Shown in pieces: positions 54,335 through 63,191 of a stretch of 64,000 bases of DNA. This stretch comes from Clostridiales bacterium (lineage in GTDB: Bacteria > Bacillota > Clostridia > Lachnospirales > Lachnospiraceae). The notes beneath the pieces are model-generated. The model did no database searches, was not told the origin of the DNA, and saw only the letters and a list, made by a program, of their open reading frames with translations. The stretch lies in NCBI GenBank assembly GCA_018366495.1, contig JAGZHZ010000003.1:73027-137026 (forward strand). Direction: 5' to 3'. Position 1 is the first letter of the stretch. Every line of letters starts with the position of its first letter. A program made the position numbers and the translations under genes.

Positions 54335-55627
54335 TTATTTTCTTCCGAGCAGATAGTCAATAAACTGCTGTGCCGTTCTTCCTGACAGTCCCCCGTGACT
54401 CAGCTCCCATCTGTTTGCTTCCAGATACAGTTCTTCTTCTGGTATCTCGATTCCATATCGATCTGCCAAGGTTTTTACTATATTCTGGAATTCTTTTTTA
54501 TCAGGTGAGCCAAAAAAGATAGTCACGCCAAAGCGATATACAAGCGATAATTTTTCCTGAACGGTATCAGAGCAATGGAGTTCTTCATCCCGCTCCTGTT
54601 TATCATTAAATGTCTCCCGGATCAGATGACGGCGGTTGCTCGTCGCATAAATCAGGATATTATCCGGCTTTTTTTCCAGTCCGCCCTCGATCACTGCCTT
54701 CAAATATTTATATTCTATTTCAAATTCTTCAAAAGACAAATCATCCATATAGATGATAAACTTATAATTTCTGTTTTTGATCTGAGCAATCACATCGTTT
54801 AAATCCTGAAACTGATGCTTATATACTTCAATGATACGAAGTCCCTGGTCATAGTATTGATTCAGAATTCCTTTTATGCTGGAAGATTTTCCAGTTCCCG
54901 CCGCACCGAACAGCAGACAGTTATTTGCCTTTCTTCCCTGGACAAATGCCTCCGTATTTTCAATCAGCTTTTTCTTGGCAATCTCATATCCGACAAGATC
55001 ATCCAATTTTACATGAGCAATCTTTGTAATTGGCACAATTTCTGCGCCTTCTTCTTTGTGCTGGATTCGAAAAGCCTTATGGAGTCCCAGTTTTCCCACG
55101 CCAAACTCCTGATAAAACAATGTCATGTCGCTCATAAATTCCTCAACACTTTTTGCCTTTCCAAGCTGAAGACTTAAATCACAGATTCGATCACGGATTC
55201 TCTTGTTGAAAAGTTTGCTGTTCTTATCAATATTTTCGTACTGTTCAATCACCTTAAAGCAGTCGCTTTCCAGCGCCTTTGAGAGATCTGAAAAATCATA
55301 ATCATATAATTCCTTAAAAATAGCAAAATCATGCAGCGCCAGATTATTGATCGTTCCTTCCACAGCTCCGACAATTTCACACGATTTGCTGTAAGCATTT
55401 TCATTATTTACAAGCAGAAATGTCAGATAATTATGCCAGATATTATGCTCAAATCCATAGGACGCTGCAAGTTCGATCAGCCCATGTATACAGTTAAAAA
55501 ACAGCGTTCTGACTTTTTCACGGTTTTCTTCCGGATTCTGATAATGATCCATGATCCATGCCATATCCTCTAAGATCTCTCCATGCTCAAAATTCCGATA
55601 TATCACAAGTTCTGATATTCTTGTCAT
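54335..55627 (-). CDS. DUF815 family AAA ATPase
   Basis: 430 residues. The N-terminal 220 residues are helical and unassigned. The ATPase domain has Walker A 'LFGAAGTGKSS', Walker B 'FIIYMDDLSFEEFE' and a sensor region 'LIYATSNRRHLI'. The family is annotated as ATP-dependent but its substrate is unknown; it is related to moderate-length AAA proteins rather than DnaC-like loaders. GAGGACAGAGG precedes the ATG. It lies 13 bases after pheA and is the last gene of the folate operon. Confidence 0.88.
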   Translation of the reverse strand: MTRISELVIYRNFEHGEILEDMAWIMDHYQNPEENREKVRTLFFNCIHGLIELAASYGFEHNIWHNYLTFLLVNNENAYSKSCEIVGAVEGTINNLALHDFAIFKELYDYDFSDLSKALESDCFKVIEQYENIDKNSKLFNKRIRDRICDLSLQLGKAKSVEEFMSDMTLFYQEFGVGKLGLHKAFRIQHKEEGAEIVPITKIAHVKLDDLVGYEIAKKKLIENTEAFVQGRKANNCLLFGAAGTGKSSSIKGILNQYYDQGLRIIEVYKHQFQDLNDVIAQIKNRNYKFIIYMDDLSFEEFEIEYKYLKAVIEGGLEKKPDNILIYATSNRRHLIRETFNDKQERDEELHCSDTVQEKLSLVYRFGVTIFFGSPDKKEFQNIVKTLADRYGIEIPEEELYLEANRWELSHGGLSGRTAQQFIDYLLGRK

Positions 55628-55640
55628 TCCTCTGTCCTCT

Positions 55641-56771
55641 CTAGTAATTTCCTAAAATTTTAAAATAATTTGCCTCTTCCTGAATCCCTCGAAGTGCATT
55701 TTTAACACCGCTGTCTGCAAGATTTCCCTCAAAGTCAACAAAAAAACGGTACTCCCAGTTTTTTCCCGGAATCGGTCTTGATTCAATTCTGGACATATTT
55801 AAATTGTTATAAATAAAATGAGACAGCATATTATAAAGCGATCCGCTTTTATGAGGCAATTCAAAACAAATGCTGACTTTTTCTGCATTTTCACGGAATA
55901 CTCTTTGATTGGATACAATGATAAACCGTGTAGAATTCAGTTCATTATAATAAATATGCTCTTTTAGAACAGCCGCCCCAAAACATTTTGCCGCAAACAA
56001 GCTTCCGATCGCCGCCTGTGCCGGATTTTTTTCCTCCATTACCTTTTTAACTGCGACAGCCGTATTTTCCACAGGGACTTGTTTCCATTCCCGATGTTCC
56101 TCTAAAAATCTGCTGCACTGACTTAAAGCCTGAGGATGAGAGTAAACCGCTTTTATATCTTCCAGCTTTGTTCCTTCCACTCCAAGCAAAGCGTGTTCGC
56201 ATCGAATCACTTGTTCTCCCACAATATAATTGTCATATTCCATCAAAAGGTCATACACATCTGCTACAATGCCTGCGGAGGAATTTTCAATCGGAAGCAC
56301 CGCATAATCTGCCGCCCCTTCCTGAATCGCCTCCATTGCATCTCTCCATTTTTCTACATGAAAGGATGTGATATTTTCATTAAAATATTGACGCATTGCC
56401 GCTTCGCTGTATGCTCCTTCCACTCCCTGAAAAACAACACGTACTTTCTCTCTGTCCACATCTGATATTGCAATAAAAGGCAGACGACCAACCACCCCGT
56501 TTTTTGCGAGCAGCTGGTACTGCAGTTTTCTGCTCATCGCCATAATCTGCAAAAACAATTCTTCTATGCCATGCTTGTTAAAATCATTGTGAGCAAGTTG
56601 TGTCAGCGTCTCAATCTTTGATTTTTCTCTTTCTCTGTCAAAGACTTTTTTCCCTGTCTCGATTTTAAACTCCGCCACCTCTGTACAAATTTTCATTCTC
56701 TTCTCAAACAGATCCACAATCTGACGGTCAATCACATCAATCTCGCTGCGCAGTTTGCCTAAATCAGTCAT
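55641..56771 (-). CDS. pheA: Bifunctional chorismate mutase / prephenate dehydratase
   Basis: 376 residues. It takes chorismate to phenylpyruvate for phenylalanine synthesis. The AroQ chorismate mutase domain (about 3-85) has 'LRSEIDVIDRQIVDLFEKRM', the prephenate dehydratase domain (about 105-290) has 'GVEGAYSEAA' and 'AVLPIENSSAG', and the ACT domain (about 295-376) has the phenylalanine-binding 'ESRPIPGKNWEY'. The start is taken as the ATG at 56771 (AAGGAG 11 bases upstream) inside the end of folBK; a GTG four codons earlier touches the ribosome-binding site. It shares the folate operon, both pathways drawing on chorismate. Confidence 0.95.
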   Translation of the reverse strand: MTDLGKLRSEIDVIDRQIVDLFEKRMKICTEVAEFKIETGKKVFDREREKSKIETLTQLAHNDFNKHGIEELFLQIMAMSRKLQYQLLAKNGVVGRLPFIAISDVDREKVRVVFQGVEGAYSEAAMRQYFNENITSFHVEKWRDAMEAIQEGAADYAVLPIENSSAGIVADVYDLLMEYDNYIVGEQVIRCEHALLGVEGTKLEDIKAVYSHPQALSQCSRFLEEHREWKQVPVENTAVAVKKVMEEKNPAQAAIGSLFAAKCFGAAVLKEHIYYNELNSTRFIIVSNQRVFRENAEKVSICFELPHKSGSLYNMLSHFIYNNLNMSRIESRPIPGKNWEYRFFVDFEGNLADSGVKNALRGIQEEANYFKILGNY

Positions 56772-57582
56772 TCTCCAGTTCACTCCTTAACTGCATTACT
56801 GTTTTGTTCAAAACAGGATGTTTCTTGTACGGCGCAATCTGCGAAAGTGGTTCCAGCACAAAGCTGCGCAGATACATTTCTGTATGAGGAATTGTCAAAT
56901 CTTCACTTTCCATCACAAGATCATCATACAGTAAAATATCCAGATCCAGTGTTCTGTCTCCCCAGTGTACCAACCGTTTCCTGTCTGCCGCCTGTTCAAT
57001 CTCATGCAGACGTTCCAATAATTCATGTGGTGTCAAAAGTGTTTTTACACCGATACAGCTGTTTAAAAATTCCTCTTTTGCCGCTCCGCCATATGGTTCT
57101 GTTGCAATATAATCTGCCACAGCGATCACTTCGCATCCATCTGTTTTCTTGAGAGCCTCCACAGCGCCATCTAAATATCCCTTTTTATCACCCAGACTTG
57201 ATCCAACTCCCAAGTATGCCGTATGCCATCCTCTTGAAATTTCTACTGACACGGTATCAAGAGGCAGAGCGACAGGAGCCCACGGCTTTTTGATTTCCAG
57301 ATCCAGTTTCTGCATCAGCGGAAATGCCTTTAAAAGTTCTGCTGCCAGTTTCTCTGCAACGGTCTCTATCAGTTTAAAGGTATGTTCCTCCATAAATTTT
57401 TTGATAAAATGACTGACTTCCCCATAGTGAATCGACTGGGTCAGATCATCGCTCATTCCTGCCTTGCGTGTATCTGTATACATCGTCACAGAGATCACAA
57501 ATTTCTGTCCTAGTACATTTTCTTCCGGAAATACGCCATGATTTGCAAATACTTCCAGATCTTTGATCTTGATCTTATCCAT
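56764..57582 (-). CDS. folBK: Dihydroneopterin aldolase - HPPK fusion
   Basis: 272 residues, a natural fusion. Residues 1-117 are FolB ('LEVFANHGVFPEE', Lys in 'LEIKKPWAPV'), which turns dihydroneopterin into 6-hydroxymethyl-dihydropterin. Residues about 120-272 are FolK ('AYLGVGSSLGDK', 'GDRTLDLDILLYDD', 'IPHTEMYLRSFVLEPL'), which pyrophosphorylates the product for FolP. Such fusions are frequent in Firmicutes. The gene starts about 42 bases after folP and overlaps pheA by 8 bases. Confidence 0.95.
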   Translation of the reverse strand: MDKIKIKDLEVFANHGVFPEENVLGQKFVISVTMYTDTRKAGMSDDLTQSIHYGEVSHFIKKFMEEHTFKLIETVAEKLAAELLKAFPLMQKLDLEIKKPWAPVALPLDTVSVEISRGWHTAYLGVGSSLGDKKGYLDGAVEALKKTDGCEVIAVADYIATEPYGGAAKEEFLNSCIGVKTLLTPHELLERLHEIEQAADRKRLVHWGDRTLDLDILLYDDLVMESEDLTIPHTEMYLRSFVLEPLSQIAPYKKHPVLNKTVMQLRSELEND

Positions 57583-57624
57583 CTGTCTGTCCCTCTCTTT
57601 TTTATACTTATGGATACGCTCTCA

Positions 57625-58449
57625 TCAGCATCCTAAGATTGCTCTTGTCATCAAAATAGCTCTTTTATTTTCTTTAATATCATGAACACGAATAAAAGCT
57701 GCTTTTTTCTGCACTCCGAAAACAGTTGTCACCAATGTACCTTCTACTCTTTCAGAAGCTGGAAGGTTTAATGTATTTCCTATCACAGATTTTCTTGATG
57801 TTCCAAGCAGAATTGGATAGGACAATTCATGAAGACGCTCCAGATGATGAATTGCTTCCAGGTTATGCTCGTACGTCTTTGCGAATCCAACACCCGGGTC
57901 GATCATAATTTTATCATCTGCGATACCTGCTCTTTTAGCAATCACAATGGTCTCTCTCAGATCATTGAGCATATCTTCGATAAAATTATCATACACTGCT
58001 TCTTTGCGGTTATGCATCAGACAGCATGCCACGTTGTTTTTTGCAATCACATCTGCTATCTTTTCATCATATTTCAGACCCCAGATATCATTTACAAGAT
58101 CTGCTCCTGCTCTTACTGCAGCCTCAGCGACACCGCTTTTGTACGTGTCAATCGATACTGGAATATCAAAATTGGCCTTCACCATCTCAATCATCGGCAC
58201 AACACGTTCTATTTCTTCTTCATCTGATAAAAGAGTGTAGCCCGGAAGAGTGTAGCCCGGTCTTGTGGATTCCCCGCCAATGTCAATGATGTCTGCGCCT
58301 TCCTGTATCATCTCCTCTGTATGTTTCAAAGCTGCATCCTTATTGTTCCATTTTCCTCCGTCTGAAAAAGAATCCGGAGTTACATTTAAAATTCCCATAA
58401 TATAGGTATTGTTTTCTGTATCAAACATTCTGTTTCCTATTTTCATCAT
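57625..58449 (-). CDS. folP: Dihydropteroate synthase with a five-residue loop duplication
   Basis: 274 residues. It joins hydroxymethyl-dihydropterin pyrophosphate to p-aminobenzoate and is the sulfonamide target. Family motifs are 'IMGILNVTPDSFSDGG', 'DIIDIGGESTRPG', 'DLVNDIWG' and 'IMIDPGVGFAKT'. In the second substrate loop the family pattern 'STRPGYT..S.EEE' here reads STRPGYTLPGYTLLSDEEE: PGYTL occurs twice because of an exact 15-bp tandem duplication (58231-58260). All other motifs are intact, so the enzyme is probably active. GGAGAG precedes the ATG at 58449. It follows the HD-domain gene by 11 bases. Confidence 0.96.
   Translation of the reverse strand: MMKIGNRMFDTENNTYIMGILNVTPDSFSDGGKWNNKDAALKHTEEMIQEGADIIDIGGESTRPGYTLPGYTLLSDEEEIERVVPMIEMVKANFDIPVSIDTYKSGVAEAAVRAGADLVNDIWGLKYDEKIADVIAKNNVACCLMHNRKEAVYDNFIEDMLNDLRETIVIAKRAGIADDKIMIDPGVGFAKTYEHNLEAIHHLERLHELSYPILLGTSRKSVIGNTLNLPASERVEGTLVTTVFGVQKKAAFIRVHDIKENKRAILMTRAILGC
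58231..58260. repeat. Exact 15-bp tandem duplication inside folP
   Basis: Two identical copies of AAGAGTGTAGCCCGG lie head to tail at 58231-58245 and 58246-58260 (plus strand), encoding PGYTL twice on the minus strand. The lack of any difference between the copies suggests a recent event or strong selection. Confidence 0.97.
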
Positions 58450-58460
58450 TTGAATCTCTC

Positions 58461-58943
58461 CTATCTGATTATTCTTTTATTCTTCTTTTCTGCACTCCAG
58501 TCACACTGCTGTTCTGCCTCGCATCCGAAGCAGCTTCTTGACATCTTGTCCGCACGGTACAAAATTCCTGACAATGTCCTTTCCTGTGCAATCTCCTTTG
58601 ATCTGTGGTCTGCGATTGCCTTTAAAATTTCCTCTTTTTCTTTATTTTCAAAGCCACATCGCTCTAAAATCGGAGCAGCCAGCTTTTCGCTTGCTTTTTC
58701 GTGGGGAATTCCTTCCCTGTACTGTAAATGTCTCCCAATATCGTGAAGAAGAGCGGCCGCATAGATCCGCTCTCTTTCCAAATTCATATGTTCTTCTAAA
58801 TTAAAGATCCATGCAAGTCTCGCCACATCGAGAAAATGCGCCATATTGTGACGGCAGAAAATCCGATCTTTTTCACAAATTCCAATCTCCCTCAAATATG
58901 TCTGATATTCCGGATCTTTTAAAATTGCATTGATTCTGTTCAT
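58461..58943 (-). CDS. HD-domain phosphohydrolase in the folate operon
   Basis: 160 residues. An HD fold with His in 'FCRHNMAHFLDVARLA', the HD pair in 'AALLHDIGRHLQ', 'HEKASEKLA' and 'AIADHRSKE'. The C-terminus has a cysteine cluster 'CFGCEAEQQC'. It lies between folE and folP with only 4 and 11 bases to its neighbours, so it is firmly in the operon. Its substrate is unknown. The pathway step between FolE and FolB, removal of phosphates from dihydroneopterin triphosphate, has no other candidate here, which makes this protein a reasonable suspect; that is inference from position. Confidence 0.88.
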   Translation of the reverse strand: MNRINAILKDPEYQTYLREIGICEKDRIFCRHNMAHFLDVARLAWIFNLEEHMNLERERIYAAALLHDIGRHLQYREGIPHEKASEKLAAPILERCGFENKEKEEILKAIADHRSKEIAQERTLSGILYRADKMSRSCFGCEAEQQCDWSAEKKNKRIIR

Positions 58944-58947
58944 TTTT

Positions 58948-59502
58948 CTATCTCACCATCTGGAAAAATCTATTTTGCAAAACAGTATCATTTTCAAACA
59001 CACCTCTTGTCACAACTGTGACTGTCTTTGATCCTGGCTTTTTAATTCCGCGCATTGTCATGCACATATGTTCTGCCTCAACCATTACCATCACACCCTG
59101 CGGCTCCAGATGTTCCATAAACGCATCTGCAATCTGAGCTGTTAACTGTTCCTGCAGCTGAAGTCTTTTTGCAAACACTTCCACTGTTCTGGCAATCTTG
59201 CTCAATCCTACCACTGTGCCGTTTGGAATGTAAGCAATATGAGCCTTTCCATAAAATGGAAGCATATGATGCTCACATGTGGAATAAAATGTGATATCTT
59301 TTTCCAGAACCATTTCATTGTTGTCTACATGAAATCGTTTGCTCAGATGATGACCTGCATCTTCGTATATCCCGCCAAAAATTTCTGTGTACATACGCGC
59401 AATTCGATCCGGTGTCTCAATCAGACCTTCACGATTCACATCTTCTCCCATACCTTCTAATAATAATCTTACTCCTGCTTTGATTTTTTCCTGATCCATC
59501 AT
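58948..59502 (-). CDS. folE: GTP cyclohydrolase I
   Basis: 184 residues. It converts GTP to 7,8-dihydroneopterin triphosphate, the first folate step. Zinc and catalytic residues are in '[21 protein letters not shown]' (in parts), '[20 protein letters not shown]' and '[11 protein letters not shown]'. The start is the ATG at 59502, 8 bases after AAGGAG, slightly downstream of the folC stop. A GTG at 59511 lies in the ribosome-binding site. Confidence 0.96.
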   Translation of the reverse strand: MMDQEKIKAGVRLLLEGMGEDVNREGLIETPDRIARMYTEIFGGIYEDAGHHLSKRFHVDNNEMVLEKDITFYSTCEHHMLPFYGKAHIAYIPNGTVVGLSKIARTVEVFAKRLQLQEQLTAQIADAFMEHLEPQGVMVMVEAEHMCMTMRGIKKPGSKTVTVVTRGVFENDTVLQNRFFQMVR

Positions 59503-59507
59503 TTTCT

Positions 59508-60797
59508 TCACTCCTTACCGCCCTCTACCGTTTTTGTCACTTCTCCAAGAAAAGATAATGACCCAAAAGCGATAATTACGTCTTCCTCATCTGCCATAGC
59601 CAGCGCTTTCTTCACGGCTTCTTCTATTGTATCTGCGGCTTCTACATTTACATTATATTTTTTAGCTGCCTGTGCCAGCTCCTCCGCCGGAAGTGCACGC
59701 ACATTATTTGGTGTTTCTATTGTAAAGATATATTCTGCCCTGTCTGCTGTCTGTCTCAATACTGCTTCATATTCTTTGTCTTTAAACATGCCCATGATGT
59801 AAAAAATTTTTCTGCCGGCAAAATATAAATCAATCGACTGTCTTAAAACTTTCGCTGCATCGCGGTTGTGTGCCCCGTCAATCACAAAAACAGGATTCTT
59901 CTGAAGCACAGTAAATCTGCCCTTCCATGTTGTCTTTTTTAATCCTCTGCGCAGCTGTTCCTCTGAAATTGGATATCCCAGCATCTGAATTTTCTCCAAT
60001 GCCTCCACAGCCAGTGCAGCATTTAAAATTTGATAGCTTCCTGCAAGCGAAATTTCCAATTTCTGATATTGCTTGTAATCAAACGTCTGCCCGTCATATC
60101 CATAATGAATATTGCGCACTTCTTTTTTTTCTGTCACATACAGGCTGCATTTTTTTTCTTTGCAGACAGAAGTCAGCACTTCCATCGCTTCTTTTTCCTG
60201 TTCTGCTGTGATCACAACCGTTTCCGGTTTGATAATTCCTGCCTTATTCTGCGCAATCTCTCTTAGATTATTTCCCAATACCCCCAGGTGATCCAGGCTG
60301 ATGGATGCAATAATCTCCGCCACTGTTGTTTTTACAACATTCGTTGCGTCGAGCAGACCGCCCATACCCGTCTCCAAAACAACAAAGTCACATTTTTTTT
60401 CTTTAAAATACAAAAAAGAAAGAGCTGTCTCAATTTCAAAAACCGTTGGATGCGCTTTTCCCTCCCGTACCATTTTTTCAATGACATCGCGGATTTTGCT
60501 TGTCCATCTCGCAAGGGATTCCTTTTCTATATATTCTCCGTTAACCTGAATACGCTCTCTGTATGAAAACAATGTAGGGGAAATATATCTTCCTACACAA
60601 TACCCAGCTTCCGTCAAGACAGTTGATACGTATGCAAGTACGGATCCTTTTCCGTTTGTTCCTGCGATATGTATGAATTTCAAGTCATCCTGTGGATTTG
60701 AAAGTCTGTTTAAAAGCTCTTTCATATTTTCTAAGCCAAGTACACTTCCGTATTTAGTGACATTTTCTAAATAAACTCTCGCTTCTGTATAATCCAT
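59508..60797 (-). CDS. folC: Folylpolyglutamate synthase / dihydrofolate synthase
   Basis: 429 residues. It adds glutamate to dihydropteroate and to folates. The Mur-ligase fold has P-loop '[15 protein letters not shown]', '[14 protein letters not shown]', and '[13 protein letters not shown]'. It is the first gene of the folate operon folC-folE-HD-folP-folBK-pheA-DUF815, with promoter at 60845-60873. The folA gene needed to complete the pathway is at 15698-16192. Confidence 0.95.
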   Translation of the reverse strand: MDYTEARVYLENVTKYGSVLGLENMKELLNRLSNPQDDLKFIHIAGTNGKGSVLAYVSTVLTEAGYCVGRYISPTLFSYRERIQVNGEYIEKESLARWTSKIRDVIEKMVREGKAHPTVFEIETALSFLYFKEKKCDFVVLETGMGGLLDATNVVKTTVAEIIASISLDHLGVLGNNLREIAQNKAGIIKPETVVITAEQEKEAMEVLTSVCKEKKCSLYVTEKKEVRNIHYGYDGQTFDYKQYQKLEISLAGSYQILNAALAVEALEKIQMLGYPISEEQLRRGLKKTTWKGRFTVLQKNPVFVIDGAHNRDAAKVLRQSIDLYFAGRKIFYIMGMFKDKEYEAVLRQTADRAEYIFTIETPNNVRALPAEELAQAAKKYNVNVEAADTIEEAVKKALAMADEEDVIIAFGSLSFLGEVTKTVEGGKE

Positions 60798-60844
60798 TTT
60801 TCCATTTCACTTTCCCAAAAAATCTTTTGTTTCATTGACTATTT

Positions 60845-60873
60845 ATTATAGTACACACCATCCCTTTTGTAAA
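60845..60873 (-). promoter_or_regulatory. Promoter of the folate operon
   Basis: TTTACA (60868-60873), 17-base spacer, TATAAT (60845-60850) on the minus strand, about 50 bases before folC. Confidence 0.75.
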
Positions 60874-61003
60874 GTAGACATTCTTTTGCATTTCCCCAGA
60901 ATATTAATTTTCTTTTCTGCCATACTAGAAATATCAACGATTTATCACCGAAAGGCAGTGAATCTGTGCCTGTTAACGTCTAAAAAAGAAAGGATTTTAA
61001 ATA

Positions 61004-61378
61004 ATGAAAAATATGATTCGATGCGGAATCTGCGGCTGGTGTCTTGAACTGCTGTGGACTGGCTTTCTCTCTTTGTGCCGCAGAGATCCTAAACTAAAAG
61101 GTCAGTCCTCACTTTGGATGTTTCCCATCTATGGTATGGCTGCTTTTATCGGGCCTCTCTCAAAACTGATAAAAAAATGGAGTACGTTTGCCAGAGGGCT
61201 TGTCTACACCTGCTGTATCTTTTTTGCTGAATACTGTTCCGGTTCTTTCTTAAAAAAACACAATAGCTGTCCATGGGATTACAGTGACGCTCCACTTCAG
61301 ATCAACGGCGTAATTCGTCTTGATTATGCGCCTTTATGGTTTACAACCGGACTTTTATATGAGAAACTGCTTCGCTGA
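61004..61378 (+). CDS. CmpB-like (putative ABC-transporter type IV) membrane protein
   Basis: 124 residues with three to four hydrophobic segments. The pattern 'WCLELLWTGF', 'GQSSLWMFPIYGMAAFIGPL', 'YTCCIFFAEYCSGSFL' and 'CPWDYSDAPLQINGVIRLDYAPLWF' matches the CmpB family of small membrane proteins in Firmicutes, whose function is unproven despite the ABC label. The CPWDYS motif is highly conserved in it. GAAAGGA precedes the ATG. It is transcribed alone on the plus strand. Confidence 0.8.
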   Translation: MKNMIRCGICGWCLELLWTGFLSLCRRDPKLKGQSSLWMFPIYGMAAFIGPLSKLIKKWSTFARGLVYTCCIFFAEYCSGSFLKKHNSCPWDYSDAPLQINGVIRLDYAPLWFTTGLLYEKLLR

Positions 61379-61383
61379 GGTAC

Positions 61384-61421
61384 TGTTTGAACCTCTCATG
61401 ACTAAAATCACACACGTTCTC
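61384..61421. repeat. Dispersed short repeat, copy B
   Basis: Matches copy A (15647-15684) around the core TCTCATGAC and AAATCAC, directly after the stop of the CmpB-like gene. Confidence 0.45.
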
Positions 61422-61498
61422 CTTCTCCATATCATCAAGTGTTTTTCGTATCAAATCAATACTTTTTCATACCTGTATGCAAATAAAATCTGTTTATA

Positions 61499-61557
61499 AG
61501 AATAAATGTTTAAAGGTTCTCCTGAAAAATTATGGAGAACCTTTAAACATTTATTCT
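61499..61557. terminator. Perfect 24-bp inverted repeat, probable terminator
   Basis: Two arms of 24 bases (61499-61522 and 61534-61557, from AGAATAAATG... ) pair without mismatch across an 11-nt loop. It follows the CmpB-like gene by 120 bases and could end that transcript, though the following U-tract (TTCTTTC within the arm end) is weak. It is unusually long and perfect for an ordinary terminator. Confidence 0.5.
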
Positions 61558-61746
61558 TTCTGATTATCTTATCACTTTCACTTTTTTGTATTTTTTCATT
61601 TATTATCGCATATTATCGCATCTGCAGATATCAGACAATCTAAGATCCAACTGTGAACTACTCGGCTACAAGTAACCGAACTTCTTGCTTAAAAAATCTG
61701 ACATCCTTCTTTCACTGAAAATCGTACGTTCTTTTGCCGTTCTATC

Positions 61747-62115
61747 TTAGAGATCATCACTGTCATCAAAATCACCTGAGATATCTTCTGTGCGGATTGT
61801 TTTTCTTTTTAAACGCTGTTCCTCAGAAGTATGCAGGATGAAATCTTTAATCTCTTTCGCATGGCGAATGTGATACAACTTCAGATTTGGATCTGTCACA
61901 TCTCCTCCATAGCATACAACGGTACCCAATTTAAAAATTTTTTCTAAAAAGCTCTGTTCCAGACGGACATCTAACACTTTATACATATAGCAGTCGTCTT
62001 CTTTGCTGTTAAGTAGTCCAGAATTTATAGTAATCATCTCATCACTGACTGTATATTTTGTAAAAGTAAAAGGAAGTCCTAAAAAAACCCATCTTTTTCT
62101 CTCTTTATAAACCAT
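61747..62115 (-). CDS. Bacterial PH-domain protein
   Basis: 122 residues. The N-terminal part 'FTFTKYTVSDEMITINSGLLNSKEDDCYMYKVLDVRLEQSFLEKIF' (in segments) has the bPH_2 pattern of alternating strands with a Tyr-rich turn. The C-terminus is acidic ('EDISGDFDDSDD'). No membrane segment is seen, unlike many bPH_2 proteins. Function unknown. Promoter TTGCAT/17/TATAAT lies at 62147-62175, and GGGGGG precedes the start. It is divergent from pyrB. Confidence 0.75.
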   Translation of the reverse strand: MVYKERKRWVFLGLPFTFTKYTVSDEMITINSGLLNSKEDDCYMYKVLDVRLEQSFLEKIFKLGTVVCYGGDVTDPNLKLYHIRHAKEIKDFILHTSEEQRLKRKTIRTEDISGDFDDSDDL

Positions 62116-62146
62116 TTTTATCGATCCCCCCGCTCTTTTATTTTTT

Positions 62147-62175
62147 ATTATAGATCACTTTTTTCTTAAATGCAA
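62147..62175 (-). promoter_or_regulatory. Promoter of the PH-domain gene
   Basis: TTGCAT (62170-62175), 17-base spacer, TATAAT (62147-62152) on the minus strand. Confidence 0.65.
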
Positions 62176-62192
62176 AAGTTTTTTAAATCTTC

Positions 62193-62221
62193 TTGAAATT
62201 TCTCTCTGAATAGTATATGAT
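62193..62221 (+). promoter_or_regulatory. Promoter of pyrB-pyrI
   Basis: TTGAAA (62193-62198), 17-base spacer, TATGAT (62216-62221). The leader to pyrB is only about 30 nt, with no room for a PyrR-type attenuator. Confidence 0.65.
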
Positions 62222-62255
62222 AGTAAAAATGTATCTCAAGCGAAGGAGGAAAATT

Positions 62256-63179
62256 ATGAAACATTTAATGAGTCCACTTGATTTTTCCGTTGATGAATTA
62301 GATCATATTTTAGATCTTGCAAATGACATGGAAAATCATCCTCAAAAATATGCACATGCATGTGCCGGCAAAAAACTTGCCACTTTATTTTATGAACCAA
62401 GTACAAGAACCAGACTTAGCTTTGAAGCTGCAATGTTAAATCTGGGAGGCAGTGTACTTGGTTTTTCTTCGGCCGATTCCAGTTCTGCCGCAAAAGGCGA
62501 GAGTGTTTCTGACACCATCCGTGTGATTTCCTGTTATGCTGATATCTGTGCAATGAGACATCCAAAAGAAGGTGCTCCAATGGTAGCCGCTGCAAAATCT
62601 TCTATCCCAGTCATTAATGCCGGAGACGGCGGTCATCAGCATCCGACACAGACGCTGACAGATTTGCTGACAATCCGTACTTTAAAGGGACGCTTAAATG
62701 ATCTGACAATCGGTTTATGCGGAGATTTAAAATTTGGTCGTACCGTTCATTCTCTGATTCATGCACTCGTGCGTTATCCGAATGTACGCTTCGTTTTGAT
62801 TTCTCCGGACGAACTGCGTATCCCTGATTACATAAAAGAAAATGTATTAGATAAAAATAACGTGCCTTATAAAGAAGTGGAACGTTTGGAAGAAGCTCTT
62901 CCGGAATTAGATCTCCTGTATATGACTCGTGTCCAGAAAGAACGTTTCTTCAACGAAGAAGATTACGTCCGCATGAAAGATTTCTACATTCTGGATAAGA
63001 AAAAGATGGAACTTGCCCCTGATGATATGCTGGTTCTGCACCCGCTTCCGCGTGTCAACGAAATTTCTGTTGAGGTAGACAGCGATCCAAGAGCCGTTTA
63101 CTTTAAGCAGGCACAGTTCGGTGTCTATGTCCGCATGGCGCTGATTTTAACATTACTGGGAATAAAAGTTGAAGAATAG
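62256..63179 (+). CDS. pyrB: Aspartate carbamoyltransferase catalytic chain
   Basis: 307 residues. It forms carbamoyl-aspartate, the first committed pyrimidine step. Carbamoyl-phosphate site '[12 protein letters not shown]', '[11 protein letters not shown]' and the aspartate-site '[10 protein letters not shown]' are present, and Lys in 'SSAAKGES' corresponds to the 80s loop. The start is the ATG at 62256, 8 bases after AAGGAGG; the open frame upstream has none. It is followed 12 bases later by pyrI, so the enzyme is of the allosteric class with regulatory chains. Confidence 0.96.
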   Translation: MKHLMSPLDFSVDELDHILDLANDMENHPQKYAHACAGKKLATLFYEPSTRTRLSFEAAMLNLGGSVLGFSSADSSSAAKGESVSDTIRVISCYADICAMRHPKEGAPMVAAAKSSIPVINAGDGGHQHPTQTLTDLLTIRTLKGRLNDLTIGLCGDLKFGRTVHSLIHALVRYPNVRFVLISPDELRIPDYIKENVLDKNNVPYKEVERLEEALPELDLLYMTRVQKERFFNEEDYVRMKDFYILDKKKMELAPDDMLVLHPLPRVNEISVEVDSDPRAVYFKQAQFGVYVRMALILTLLGIKVEE

Positions 63180-63191
63180 GAGGACAAAACG

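Larger units (their letters stand above)
61379..61746. other. Intergenic region with a repeat and a long inverted repeat
   Basis: The 368-base gap contains a copy of the dispersed repeat (61384-61421), a perfect 24-bp inverted repeat (61499-61557), a short duplicated ATTATCGCAT near 61610, and a weak hairpin CGGTTAC/GTAGCCG at about 61661-61676 on the minus strand. No ORF of note is visible. Confidence 0.6.

Noticed and set aside
61600..61630. Tandem ATTATCGCAT as a CRISPR or integration repeat
   Set aside because: Only two short copies in AT-rich DNA, no spacers, no integrase or cas gene nearby.
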